DNA of 45,175 nucleotides, from NCBI GenBank assembly GCA_029061255.1, contig JAIDSL010000172.1, positions 1 through 45,175 of the forward strand, read 5' to 3'. The position numbers were made by a program, and so were the translations under genes. The DNA is from Muribaculaceae bacterium (GTDB taxonomy: Bacteria > Bacteroidota > Bacteroidia > Bacteroidales > Muribaculaceae). Below the pieces are notes generated by a model that did not search any database, was not told the origin of the DNA, and saw only the letters and a list, made by a program, of their open reading frames with translations. Below are positions 9,229-16,367 of this stretch, in pieces. How positions within the stretch are numbered: the first letter of the stretch is position 1; every line of letters starts with the position of its first letter.

Positions 9229-9652
9229 AACATGCTCTGCAAATCCCATATATCGTTATCGAGAACCCCTCCGGCGTAAAATCCACCGGATGCAGCTGCA
9301 TCAAATGCCCTGCGATATGAGGATTCTCTATCTCCCGAATCATACCACACTTTTTGCATACAAGATGCATATGATTATCATGATGCACCTCATACATAGC
9401 AGAATTCTGGCCAAAGACGTTTTTCTTCAGTATTCCGGCATTCTCCAGCAATTCCACGGTATTGTAGACGGTAGCGCGACTCACATGATAGCCATCATTT
9501 TCGATGGCCATATGCAGCGCATCGACATCGAAATGCGAATGCAACTCGATAGCCTTCCGCAGGATAGCGAAACGCTCCGGCGTCTTCCGATACTTCCCCT
9601 CATTCAGAAACTTCGTAAACGCCTCCTCTATTGAATCAATGTTTGGAGTCAT
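9203..9652 (-). CDS. Fur-family metal or peroxide-responsive transcriptional regulator
   Basis: A 149-residue Fur/PerR/Zur-type repressor. The N-terminal winged helix is clear (YRKTPERFAILRKAI, then YHVSRATVYNTVELLENAGIL, the DNA-recognition helix). The dimerisation domain has the histidine cluster HHDNHMHLVC and two structural zinc CxxC pairs (CKKC and CRAC). Sequence alone does not say whether iron, zinc, manganese or peroxide is sensed. The last seven residues come from a 7-base repeat array. A promoter-like element (9657-9687) ends only four bases before the ATG, so the transcript may be leaderless. Confidence 0.93.
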   Translation of the reverse strand: MTPNIDSIEEAFTKFLNEGKYRKTPERFAILRKAIELHSHFDVDALHMAIENDGYHVSRATVYNTVELLENAGILKKNVFGQNSAMYEVHHDNHMHLVCKKCGMIREIENPHIAGHLMQLHPVDFTPEGFSITIYGICRACSEGSRVKS

Positions 9653-9656
9653 ACTG

Positions 9657-9687
9657 CAAATTTAACAAATCCTCCCGACATTACCAA
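9657..9687 (-). promoter_or_regulatory. Promoter of the Fur-family gene
   Basis: On the minus strand TTGG, 19 bases, then TAAATTTG, close to the Bacteroidota consensus. The -7 element ends four bases before the start codon, placing the transcription start at or next to the A of ATG. Confidence 0.6.
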
Positions 9688-9853
9688 ATATTTTTTATTT
9701 GCCCTGCTTTCCCAACGCCCATCACCCCTCACCCCGCGCAGCCGCTTTGTCCCTTGCAAGCTCCCCACTTCCCTCCTACTATCGCGTAGCAGGTTTGTCG
9801 AAGGTGAAAACACCCACACCCCTCCATCCTTACTCCTTAAATACAGTATCCAA

Positions 9854-10016
9854 TTATAATTGAATCATAAAGTATTTCTGCATCTTAAATATGCAAAGTC
9901 AATTATGTCAGTGACTAAGTATGTAGTTAGCGCACTCCGTGCGCGTCCCCGCGCGTCCTCCACCTTACTTTTCCAGATATGACAGAAATGCACATATTCT
10001 TTGTATCAAACCTATA
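9854..10016. repeat. 163-base dispersed repeat, copy A
   Basis: Aligns over its whole length, at the same total length, with 41205-41367. The core is TAGTTAGCGCACTCCGTGCG, containing the hairpin GCGCAC-TCC-GTGCGC, followed by a second GCGCG block. The copies differ at many positions, so the family is not recent. Neither copy has an open reading frame. Copy A lies at the boundary of the defence island. Confidence 0.8.
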
Positions 10017-10130
10017 GTAACCAAGTAGGATTGAACAGTTATGTGTTCCGATTTTTGGATGGCGCTTTACGATATCGTCTTGATTCTGACACATAGAGCT
10101 GGACACCCTAACAATGAAACTGAAACGCTT

Positions 10131-10255
10131 CTCTCCAAAACCTCGAAAAATACCTTACCCCTTCTCCATGCAGTTGCCAATCCCGAAAAAAATCATTATC
10201 TTTGCAATCAGTAACGTCAATCTGAAAAAGACCGAGATATCATAAATAAACACTT
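10131..10255 (+). repeat. Promoter/leader direct repeat, copy 1
   Basis: Includes TACCTTACCCCTTCTCC, CATTATCTTTGCAATCAGTA and TCAATCTGAAAAAGACCG. The last two strings recur almost exactly at 12150-12187, in front of the next module. It carries the promoter of the ATPase/DUF4276 operon. Confidence 0.85.
10174..10204 (+). promoter_or_regulatory. Promoter of the ATPase/DUF4276 operon
   Basis: TTGC, 19 bases, then TATCTTTG, matching the -7 consensus TAnnTTTG with a weaker -33. The leader then contains the hairpin TTCGGCT-TTT-AGCCGAA (about 10255-10271), about 45 bases before the start codon. Confidence 0.65.
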
Positions 10256-10316
10256 TCGGCTTTTAGCCGAAAAAACTTTGGAAAATCCTTGGTCACAAAA
10301 TTAAAGTAAGCTAATT

Positions 10317-11387
10317 ATGGATTCAATTACTGTAAAAGGCTACAAGTCTTTCAAAGACATAACAGTACCTCTAAAACCAATCAACATACTGATTGGCTCG
10401 AACGGTGCAGGTAAAAGCAATTTCCTTTCGCTATTCGCTCTATTGGGAAATGCATATAATGGGCTTCTTGCACGGAGTGTTGCTCTGTCAGGGGGGATAG
10501 ATAAACTCTTTCATAAGGGAAGAAAAGCAACTGATAAGATATCCATAGAAGTTGCGGATGGTAATAATTTTTATGGATTGGATCTCATGGAGTCTGACGG
10601 TACCCTTATTGTGGAAAAGGAAAAACTCGGATATTCCTCTGCTCCTGGGAAATGGACTTACATTGACATTGCAAATTATAAACCTGAAACTGCCCTGAGG
10701 GAATATAGAGGTTTGTCAAGAGGTGCCTATATCAATAAGTATATGTCTCAAATCAAGAAGTTTCATTTTCATGATACTGGTTATACTTCACCTTTTACAG
10801 GAGAATCTAATATAGTCAGTGACTCATATTTCCTTTATTCTCAAGGCGGTAATTTAGCTGCATTTCTCTATGGAATTATGAATAATCATCCGCTGGTCTA
10901 CAAACGTGTAGTCCGGGTGATTCAGTCTGTAGCTCCCTTTTTTAACGACTTCTATCTTGTGCCGAATGAAAGCGGAGGTGTGAGACTCCTATGGAGAGAT
11001 AAATTTTCAGATGTGATCTATGGACCAAACGAGCTCTCCGACGGGACATTACGTTTTATAGCCTTGACAGTCTTATTCCTACAACCTGAGCCGCCTAAAG
11101 TAATAGTGATTGACGAACCAGAATTAGGACTTAATCCTGTAGCTATTGAGAAATTAGCCGGGCTGATAAAAAGTGCCGCCAACAGGGGTACACAAATAAT
11201 AGCGGCAACCCAGAATGCGGAACTCATAAGTAATTTTGAACCTGAGGATATACTCACGGTTGATCAACGGGATGGAGAGTCAGTAATCAAACGTTTGAAT
11301 GCCGGAGAACTTAGTCATTGGCTGAATGACTACACATTAGGAGACCTTTGGAAACAACGTATCATGAAAGGAGGACAACCAATATGA
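10317..11387 (+). CDS. AAA (AAA_21/OLD-like) ATPase of a two-gene defence-type module
   Basis: A 356-residue ABC/SMC-like ATPase without a long coiled coil. Walker A is GSNGAGKS (residues 27-34), the signature-like segment is ELSDGTLRF, Walker B is VIVIDEPELGLNP (Asp266, Glu267), and the His of the switch region is replaced in ATQNAELI. It overlaps the next gene by four bases (ATGA), so the two are almost certainly translated together. The pairing of such an ATPase with a Toprim-like partner is seen in OLD-family and PARIS-type anti-phage systems; the assignment to defence is inference from this pairing and the surrounding island. Confidence 0.85.
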   Translation: MDSITVKGYKSFKDITVPLKPINILIGSNGAGKSNFLSLFALLGNAYNGLLARSVALSGGIDKLFHKGRKATDKISIEVADGNNFYGLDLMESDGTLIVEKEKLGYSSAPGKWTYIDIANYKPETALREYRGLSRGAYINKYMSQIKKFHFHDTGYTSPFTGESNIVSDSYFLYSQGGNLAAFLYGIMNNHPLVYKRVVRVIQSVAPFFNDFYLVPNESGGVRLLWRDKFSDVIYGPNELSDGTLRFIALTVLFLQPEPPKVIVIDEPELGLNPVAIEKLAGLIKSAANRGTQIIAATQNAELISNFEPEDILTVDQRDGESVIKRLNAGELSHWLNDYTLGDLWKQRIMKGGQPI

Positions 11388-12034
11388 AAAGATTGATAAT
11401 TGTTTGCGAAGGTCCTACAGAGCATGAGTTCTGTGTGAACGTCCTCGCTCCCGAATTGCTTAAAGACAATATTTATATTGATGCTCCCTTAATAAAAAAG
11501 TCAAATGGAGGAATAGTATCTTGGTCATCAATAAAACGACAGATTGAGAGGCATCTTCATGAGAAGGATGCTTATGTATCATTGCTGGTGGATTATTATG
11601 GCATCAAGGACAGTTATAATTTCCCGAGATGGATGGATAGCAAAGGAATCCTCCCACTGTCTTCCAGATTGCAATTCTTATGTGACAGCATGAAAGCTGA
11701 TATTGAGTCCGAAATTGCATCGCGTTTTATCCCTTATATGCAGATTCATGAGTTCGAGAGCCTTTTATTCAGCGACATAGATGTGTTTAGAAATAATTTC
11801 GACGATTATGAGATAGACTTTTCCAAACTTGAATCTGCAATCAGAGAATTTACTAATCCGGAGGATATAAATTCTAATCCTAACCTTGCACCCTCAAAGA
11901 GACTTATAGAGGCAATCCCAGGTTATGAGAAAGTAGTATATGGAAGCTGTCTTGCAGAGGAAATAGGTCTGGAGAGCATTATGGAGAAATGTCCATTGTT
12001 TAGCCAATGGTTTTCCACCCTCAGATCTATCTAA
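11384..12034 (+). CDS. DUF4276 (Toprim-like) partner of the AAA ATPase
   Basis: A 216-residue protein of the DUF4276 type. The conserved acidic positions expected of a Toprim-like metal site are visible: CEGPTEHEF (Glu9, Glu13), LLVDYYG (Asp70) and IHEFESLLFSDID (Glu123, Glu125, Asp131, Asp133). It probably acts as the nuclease or effector of the module, with the ATPase as sensor or regulator (inference). The start is the ATG inside the ATGA overlap, preceded by the strong ribosome site AAAGGAGG at 11367-11374. An earlier in-frame ATG at 11348 would lie inside the ATPase gene and lacks such a site. Confidence 0.82.
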   Translation: MKRLIIVCEGPTEHEFCVNVLAPELLKDNIYIDAPLIKKSNGGIVSWSSIKRQIERHLHEKDAYVSLLVDYYGIKDSYNFPRWMDSKGILPLSSRLQFLCDSMKADIESEIASRFIPYMQIHEFESLLFSDIDVFRNNFDDYEIDFSKLESAIREFTNPEDINSNPNLAPSKRLIEAIPGYEKVVYGSCLAEEIGLESIMEKCPLFSQWFSTLRSI

Positions 12035-12094
12035 TAATCTTCAGTAAATACTGTCATTTAGGACTAAAGAGTTCATATTGTATCAGCATCAAGT

Positions 12095-12210
12095 TTTGTT
12101 GAAAACATACCTTCCCCTACTCCTTTCAGTTGGAAATATTGAAAAAAGCATTATCTTTGCAATCAGTAATGTCAATCTGAAAAAGACCGGACAATAATAG
12201 ACAAATACTA
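12095..12210 (+). repeat. Promoter/leader direct repeat, copy 2
   Basis: Near copy of 10131-10255. It shares TACCTTCCCC, the A-rich tract, and CATTATCTTTGCAATCAGTA followed by TCAATCTGAAAAAGACCG. It drives the second module. Confidence 0.85.
12130..12159 (+). promoter_or_regulatory. Promoter of the KAP NTPase module
   Basis: TTGG, 18 bases, then TATCTTTG, in the same context as the promoter at 10174-10204. Confidence 0.65.
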
Positions 12211-12249
12211 ACGGCTCCTCTAAGTATAAAACAATAATACCAATTATTA

Positions 12250-12468
12250 ATGAATGATTTTATTATACTACATAGAAAAAACGGAAATCATCTTTCCGAA
12301 TTGTTAATAAATCTAAGCAATGTGACATATATATCTCCTTCTTCCAACGGGTGTTATGTCTATTTTACATGTCCATTTACTTCAAATAATAGTTATGGGA
12401 TTATGAACACACATGTTACCGAATCATTTGAAGAAATTAAAAGAAAACTTAAAAATTTTAAAGTATGA
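12250..12468 (+). CDS. Small hypothetical protein preceding a KAP-type NTPase
   Basis: 72 residues, not recognised. It begins MNDFIILHRKNG and has alternating hydrophobic strands (LLINLSNVTYIS, CYVYFTCPF) and a helical tail (ESFEEIKRKLKNFKV), suggesting a small beta-rich domain. It has no signal peptide or membrane segment. Its stop overlaps the start of the NTPase (ATGA at 12465-12468), so the pair is an operon and the small protein is likely a partner or regulator of the NTPase. Confidence 0.7.
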   Translation: MNDFIILHRKNGNHLSELLINLSNVTYISPSSNGCYVYFTCPFTSNNSYGIMNTHVTESFEEIKRKLKNFKV

Positions 12469-13865
12469 TGACTGATATAATTCCAATTGACTCCTCAATT
12501 AAAGAATTTAAAGACTACCTGCTCGCGCATCCAAGAACTATCTTTTCGGCAGGCTTCGGTGAGGGAAAAAGTTTTTTCCTTTCAGAATTCCAAAAGGCAT
12601 GTATGGATGATTTTGAATTTATTACTCTTTATCCTGTTAATTATCAAGTGGCTGCTAATCAAGATATCTTTAACTTGATAAAAAGAGATGTTCTATGTCA
12701 GCTCTTTCTTAAAGGCATTATACAGCCATCATACCCCATTACTAAAAGTGTTGCGTTGTCTTTCTTTTTAACGAATCCTGATAATTACCTAAAACAACTT
12801 ACCGACTGGATCTGTGAATTAGATTATCCTTCATCTATGGCCAATTCAGCTCTAAAGCCCATGGTTAAGTTTTTTAAACTTATGAAAGATCAGTTTGAAG
12901 TTTATTGCCGGGAAAAGTTAACCCCAAAAGGAGAGAAGGATTTCGAGAAGCTATATGATTGTTTGGAAGAAGAAGGAATATATGAGTGCGATGCAATTAC
13001 TCAACTAATTCAATACAGCATTACTGACTGGAAAAAAAATAACTCAGGGAAAAAGATGGTATTGCTGGTTGAGGATTTGGATCGAATTGACCCTGCTCAT
13101 ATTTTTAGAATTCTTAATGTCTTATCTGCTCATATAGATTATGGTTATAAGTTTCAAGTTCCTGTATCCAAGTTAGATATATCAGGCAATAAATTTGGGT
13201 TTGACAATGTAGTATGCGTAGTAGATCATAAAAATCTACAGAATATTTATCATCACTTTTATGGACCAAGGACATCTTGGGATGGTTACATAGAAAAGTT
13301 TTCTTCAAACGGATTCTTTGAATACTCTCTCTCAGCTCTCAAGTATGAACATTTTATTTCTTTGATAGCAGAGCATTGTGGCTTATCTCATGAGATTATT
13401 CGCTTGTTTGTTAGCAAAGAAATCCTGATAGATCAGACCCTTCGCTCACTTAATAATTGTTTGATTAATCTATCCGAACAGATTAAAGAAATCAAGCCCT
13501 ACGATGGAAATGAAGCACTTTGGAAATTTCCTAAAGAGTTTCTGATGCTTATAGTTATTCTTCAAAGGCTTGGAAAATCAAAAGGAGAAATCGTTAATCT
13601 AATATTGGAAATTGTTGAAAAAGAAGCGGGGCTTAAAAAGTTCATTCTGCCATTCTTCTACACCAAATATTCATATGGCATACGTAATATATATTTAGGA
13701 GAAAAGGATAATATGAATTATGAATTAGTTTATTCTATTGACGAACCAACTACTTCAAAACCTTTCCGATTTCATCTGTTGAGACATGGAGGTACCAATA
13801 TACCTCAAAAGGAAACATTAGCTACTCTTATATCGCACATGTTGACTTATATTAGAGTCGGATGA
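12465..13865 (+). CDS. KAP-family-like P-loop NTPase
   Basis: 466 residues. The N-terminal P-loop AGFGEGKSFFLSEF (Gly30-Ser36) and a Walker B of the KAP type, LLVEDLDRIDPAHIFRILN (Glu203-Arg207), mark a STAND/KAP-related NTPase. Two hydrophobic helices typical of membrane KAP proteins are not evident, so it is probably soluble. The C-terminal half is all-helical and not recognised. KAP NTPases are common in bacterial immune loci. The low GC content and the duplicated promoter in front support acquisition as a module. Target and effector activity are unknown. Confidence 0.75.
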   Translation: MMTDIIPIDSSIKEFKDYLLAHPRTIFSAGFGEGKSFFLSEFQKACMDDFEFITLYPVNYQVAANQDIFNLIKRDVLCQLFLKGIIQPSYPITKSVALSFFLTNPDNYLKQLTDWICELDYPSSMANSALKPMVKFFKLMKDQFEVYCREKLTPKGEKDFEKLYDCLEEEGIYECDAITQLIQYSITDWKKNNSGKKMVLLVEDLDRIDPAHIFRILNVLSAHIDYGYKFQVPVSKLDISGNKFGFDNVVCVVDHKNLQNIYHHFYGPRTSWDGYIEKFSSNGFFEYSLSALKYEHFISLIAEHCGLSHEIIRLFVSKEILIDQTLRSLNNCLINLSEQIKEIKPYDGNEALWKFPKEFLMLIVILQRLGKSKGEIVNLILEIVEKEAGLKKFILPFFYTKYSYGIRNIYLGEKDNMNYELVYSIDEPTTSKPFRFHLLRHGGTNIPQKETLATLISHMLTYIRVG

Positions 13866-14067
13866 TTTAATCATGTATTTATTTAAGTTCTACTTTCATT
13901 TGACCTAAAAAGAGTGTAAGAGTTAATCTGCCTTATGTCATTACTCTGTTCTATGACAGTAAGGCATCCGCAATCAGCTAAGGGAATGAAAGAATTTGAC
14001 CTTTAAAGGAAATGACAGCTCGATAAAATATTTTAATGCATAGTCTTTGTTATTGAAAAATTTTTAC
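13866..14067. other. Intergenic stretch after the KAP NTPase
   Basis: No gene. There is an imperfect hairpin TGCCTTATGTCAT (13929-13941) / ATGACAGTAAGGCA (13953-13966) with one bulge and no T-run. It may mark the 3' end of the KAP operon. Confidence 0.5.
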
Positions 14068-14075
14068 TAATTTTG
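14046..14075 (+). promoter_or_regulatory. Promoter of the structured leader RNA and R-M-like cassette
   Basis: TTTG (14046-14049), 18 bases, then TAATTTTG (14068-14075). The predicted start is about 14080-14082, exactly at the 5' strand of the long closing helix of the RNA (14083-14092). Confidence 0.75.
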
Positions 14076-14079
14076 CAAA

Positions 14080-14392
14080 TAGACTCACGCCGTGGGTCTT
14101 CCGAGAGCGGAAGCGAGGCGGGAGGTGAAAATAAAAGGCGTTTACTCGCGCTTTATTCTTGCTGACAGAAAACCGGCCAGTTTTTATTTGCAACCAAGAA
14201 TAATGCTAAAGTAGATGCTCACGGGTATGTTCATACCTATCCGGGCTCATTCCTTGCCTTATGGCATGGGGTGAGTTTGGAGTGGCGTATATACCGGCGT
14301 GAGTTTCTCGAAAAGCATATTTGGTTGCAAAGGGCCTTGGCCGGTGCCTCTGTAAGAGAATATGCCAAGTACAGATTCTCACGTCTTTTTTT
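14080..14392 (+). ncRNA. Structured, probably pseudoknotted RNA upstream of the Mod gene
   Basis: About 310 bases with no plausible plus-strand gene but dense pairing. Local hairpins: CTTCCG-AGAG-CGGAAG (14098-14113); AATAAA..TTTATT (14130-14157); GGTAT..ATACC (14224-14237); CTCATTCC (14246-14253) with GGGGTGAG (14268-14275), capped by TGCC-TTAT-GGCA. Long-range helices: ACTCACGCCG (14083-14092) with CGGCGTGAGT (14295-14304); TTGCAACCA (14188-14196) with TGGTTGCAA (14322-14330); ACCGGCCA (14172-14179) with TGGCCGGT (14338-14345). The first long helix crosses the other two, giving a pseudoknot. It ends with GAGAAT..ATTCTC and a T-tract. I do not recognise it as tmRNA, RNase P, 6S RNA, or a known riboswitch. 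It could be a separate RNA or a 5' leader controlling the Mod gene that starts 50 bases later. Confidence 0.72.
14358..14392 (+). terminator. Terminator-like end of the structured RNA
   Basis: GAGAAT (about 14356-14361) pairs with ATTCTC (14375-14380), then ACGTC and seven T residues (14386-14392). The stem is short, so termination could be partial, letting some transcription continue into the Mod gene. Confidence 0.5.
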
Positions 14393-14441
14393 AAACGGCC
14401 AAATTTGTCGCGAGGAGAATCCGCGATTCCTTTGAATCGTC

Positions 14442-16367
14442 ATGAAAGCGACTGACCGACATAAACTAATTGACCGAATCAAGACCATTGAGGGATTGAC
14501 TGATGATGAACGCTCGGCTCTTCTGGGACTTCTCCGCGAAACAAAGACATACGGACTTGTATGGGAAGATAAGCCCGAAGATGTAGAGGAACGTTTGCGT
14601 AATGAGCTTCCTGTACTTGTTGAAGATAAAGACCGCGCCCTGACTGACGGCGGCTCTGATGCGCCTAACCATATTCTAATCGAGGGGGACAACCTGGAAG
14701 CACTTGCTACCCTCGCTTACACCCATGCAGGGAAAATCGACGTAATCTATATAGATCCACCTTACAACACTGGCAACGAAGATTTCACCTATAATGATAA
14801 TTACGTCAACTCTGATGATGACTATAAACATTCCATGTGGCTTTCCTTTATGAAAAGGCGACTGCGTATTGCAAAAAAGTTACTTTCAGAAAGAGGCGTA
14901 ATCTTCATCTCAATTGATGATAATGAGGCTGCAAACCTCAAAGTTTTATGCGATGATTCAGAACTTTTTGGTGCTAAAAACTTTGCCGGTCAGTTTATTT
15001 GGCATCAAGGACGTAAGTCTATGGCTGCTCAATTTGCTGTAAACCATGAATATTGCTTAGTATATTGTAAAAATCGAGCAGCACTTCTCGCATACGACTT
15101 AGAAACTGAGAATAATAATTGGCGTGAGAAGAAAGAGGGACTGCAAGATATATATGCAGAATTTGATAGACTTTCTGCAATTCATGGCTCTGATTACTCT
15201 TCTATTGAAAAGAGTATGAAAAAATTCTACAAGGATTTGCCCTCTGATAATCCCGCTAAGAGAAGTCAACACTATACACGAGTTGATGAAGGCGGTTTGT
15301 ATTTCGCTGATAACATCTCTCAAGGAACAGGTAAAGGAGGACGCTTTGATATAATCCATCCTAAAACGGGAAAACCATGTAAAGTACCTGGTGGCGGATG
15401 GCGTTTTGGCGAATCAAAGTTACCTGAACTTCTTGAAAATAACCTTATCCATTTCGGTAAGGATGAAACAATTGTACCGTGTCTGAAGCGTTATTTACGT
15501 AATACGGAATATGAAGTAATGTCAAGCGTGTTTTATCGAGATGGTCGTGGCGCAACCAAGCGACTCGAAATGTTGTTAGGCAATAAGGCTTTCGACCACC
15601 CGAAAGATGAAGAAGTTATCGCCAAATTTATTAAAGCCGTAACTTCATATACAGATAAGCGTTCATATACTATTCTGGATTTTTTTGCAGGTTCAGGTAC
15701 GACATTACATTCAGTAATGATGCTTAATGCAGAGGATGGAGGAAAACGTACCTGTATCCTTTGCACCAACAACGAGAACGGCATTTGTGAGAATGTAACT
15801 TACGAGCGAAACAAGCGAGTGATTGAAGGCTATACGAAACCGAATGGCGAACACGTGGAGGGGCTGCACAACAATAATCTCCGCTACTATCGCACTGACT
15901 TTGTTGGCCGCAGTCGCTCCACTAAAAATATGCGTCGCTTGGTTCAGCTCTCTACCGATATGCTCTGCATCAAGGAAAACCTTTATGCAGAGAAGAAAAC
16001 TTTTGCCGGTCTGCCGACCTTCAAAAATATCTATCGATACTTCGAGCAAGGCGATAAGAAAATGCTCGTTATCTACGACGAGCGATATGTAGAAGAAATC
16101 GTCAAAATGATAGAAAAGGTGGAAACCAACTCGAAGATTAAGGTATATGTATTCTCTCCGAGTGAAGACCCGTGGGAAGCGAGTTTCGAGCCGGTCATTG
16201 ATAAAGTGGAACTATGCGCGTTGCCACAGGCTATCTACAACACTTACAAGCGCATACTTCCGAAACCAAAGCGCAAATCGCTCGAATCTGAGGAAGAAGA
16301 AGCCCTCACGGTATCTGATGAAGAAGAAATCGGTGGACTGTTTGCAGAGGAAGGAGGCGACGAATGA
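14442..16367 (+). CDS. Type III-like DNA methyltransferase (Mod), beta-class
   Basis: Adenine or cytosine N-methyltransferase that would mark host DNA. The 641-residue protein has motif IV DPPYN (Asp105-Asn109) before motif I FFAGSGT (415-420), the order of beta-class enzymes such as type III Mod subunits. The middle (about 190-380) would be the target-recognition region, and the tail is acidic (EEEEALTVSDEEE). The start follows GAGGAG (14413-14418) at a long spacing. It overlaps the Res gene by four bases (ATGA) with GAGGAAGGAGG just before it. This is the first gene of a five-gene cassette with close spacing, behind a structured RNA. Specificity cannot be read from sequence. Confidence 0.92.
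   Translation: MKATDRHKLIDRIKTIEGLTDDERSALLGLLRETKTYGLVWEDKPEDVEERLRNELPVLVEDKDRALTDGGSDAPNHILIEGDNLEALATLAYTHAGKIDVIYIDPPYNTGNEDFTYNDNYVNSDDDYKHSMWLSFMKRRLRIAKKLLSERGVIFISIDDNEAANLKVLCDDSELFGAKNFAGQFIWHQGRKSMAAQFAVNHEYCLVYCKNRAALLAYDLETENNNWREKKEGLQDIYAEFDRLSAIHGSDYSSIEKSMKKFYKDLPSDNPAKRSQHYTRVDEGGLYFADNISQGTGKGGRFDIIHPKTGKPCKVPGGGWRFGESKLPELLENNLIHFGKDETIVPCLKRYLRNTEYEVMSSVFYRDGRGATKRLEMLLGNKAFDHPKDEEVIAKFIKAVTSYTDKRSYTILDFFAGSGTTLHSVMMLNAEDGGKRTCILCTNNENGICENVTYERNKRVIEGYTKPNGEHVEGLHNNNLRYYRTDFVGRSRSTKNMRRLVQLSTDMLCIKENLYAEKKTFAGLPTFKNIYRYFEQGDKKMLVIYDERYVEEIVKMIEKVETNSKIKVYVFSPSEDPWEASFEPVIDKVELCALPQAIYNTYKRILPKPKRKSLESEEEEALTVSDEEEIGGLFAEEGGDE

Larger units (their letters stand above)
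9653..10316. other. Intergenic region at the left edge of the defence island
   Basis: No gene seen in 664 bases. It contains the Fur promoter, an imperfect hairpin around 9774-9792 (CCTACTA..TAGCAGG), one copy of a 163-base dispersed repeat (9854-10016), and the promoter/leader of the next operon (10131-10316). Confidence 0.7.

Noticed and set aside
14080..14392. Retron-type msr-msd RNA
   Set aside because: The closing helix recalls retron a1/a2, but no reverse transcriptase gene lies nearby.
14237..14692. Minus-strand open frame of 151 codons over the structured RNA and the Mod start
   Set aside because: Arg/Ser-rich, no family resemblance, and it covers the 5' part of a clear gene on the other strand.
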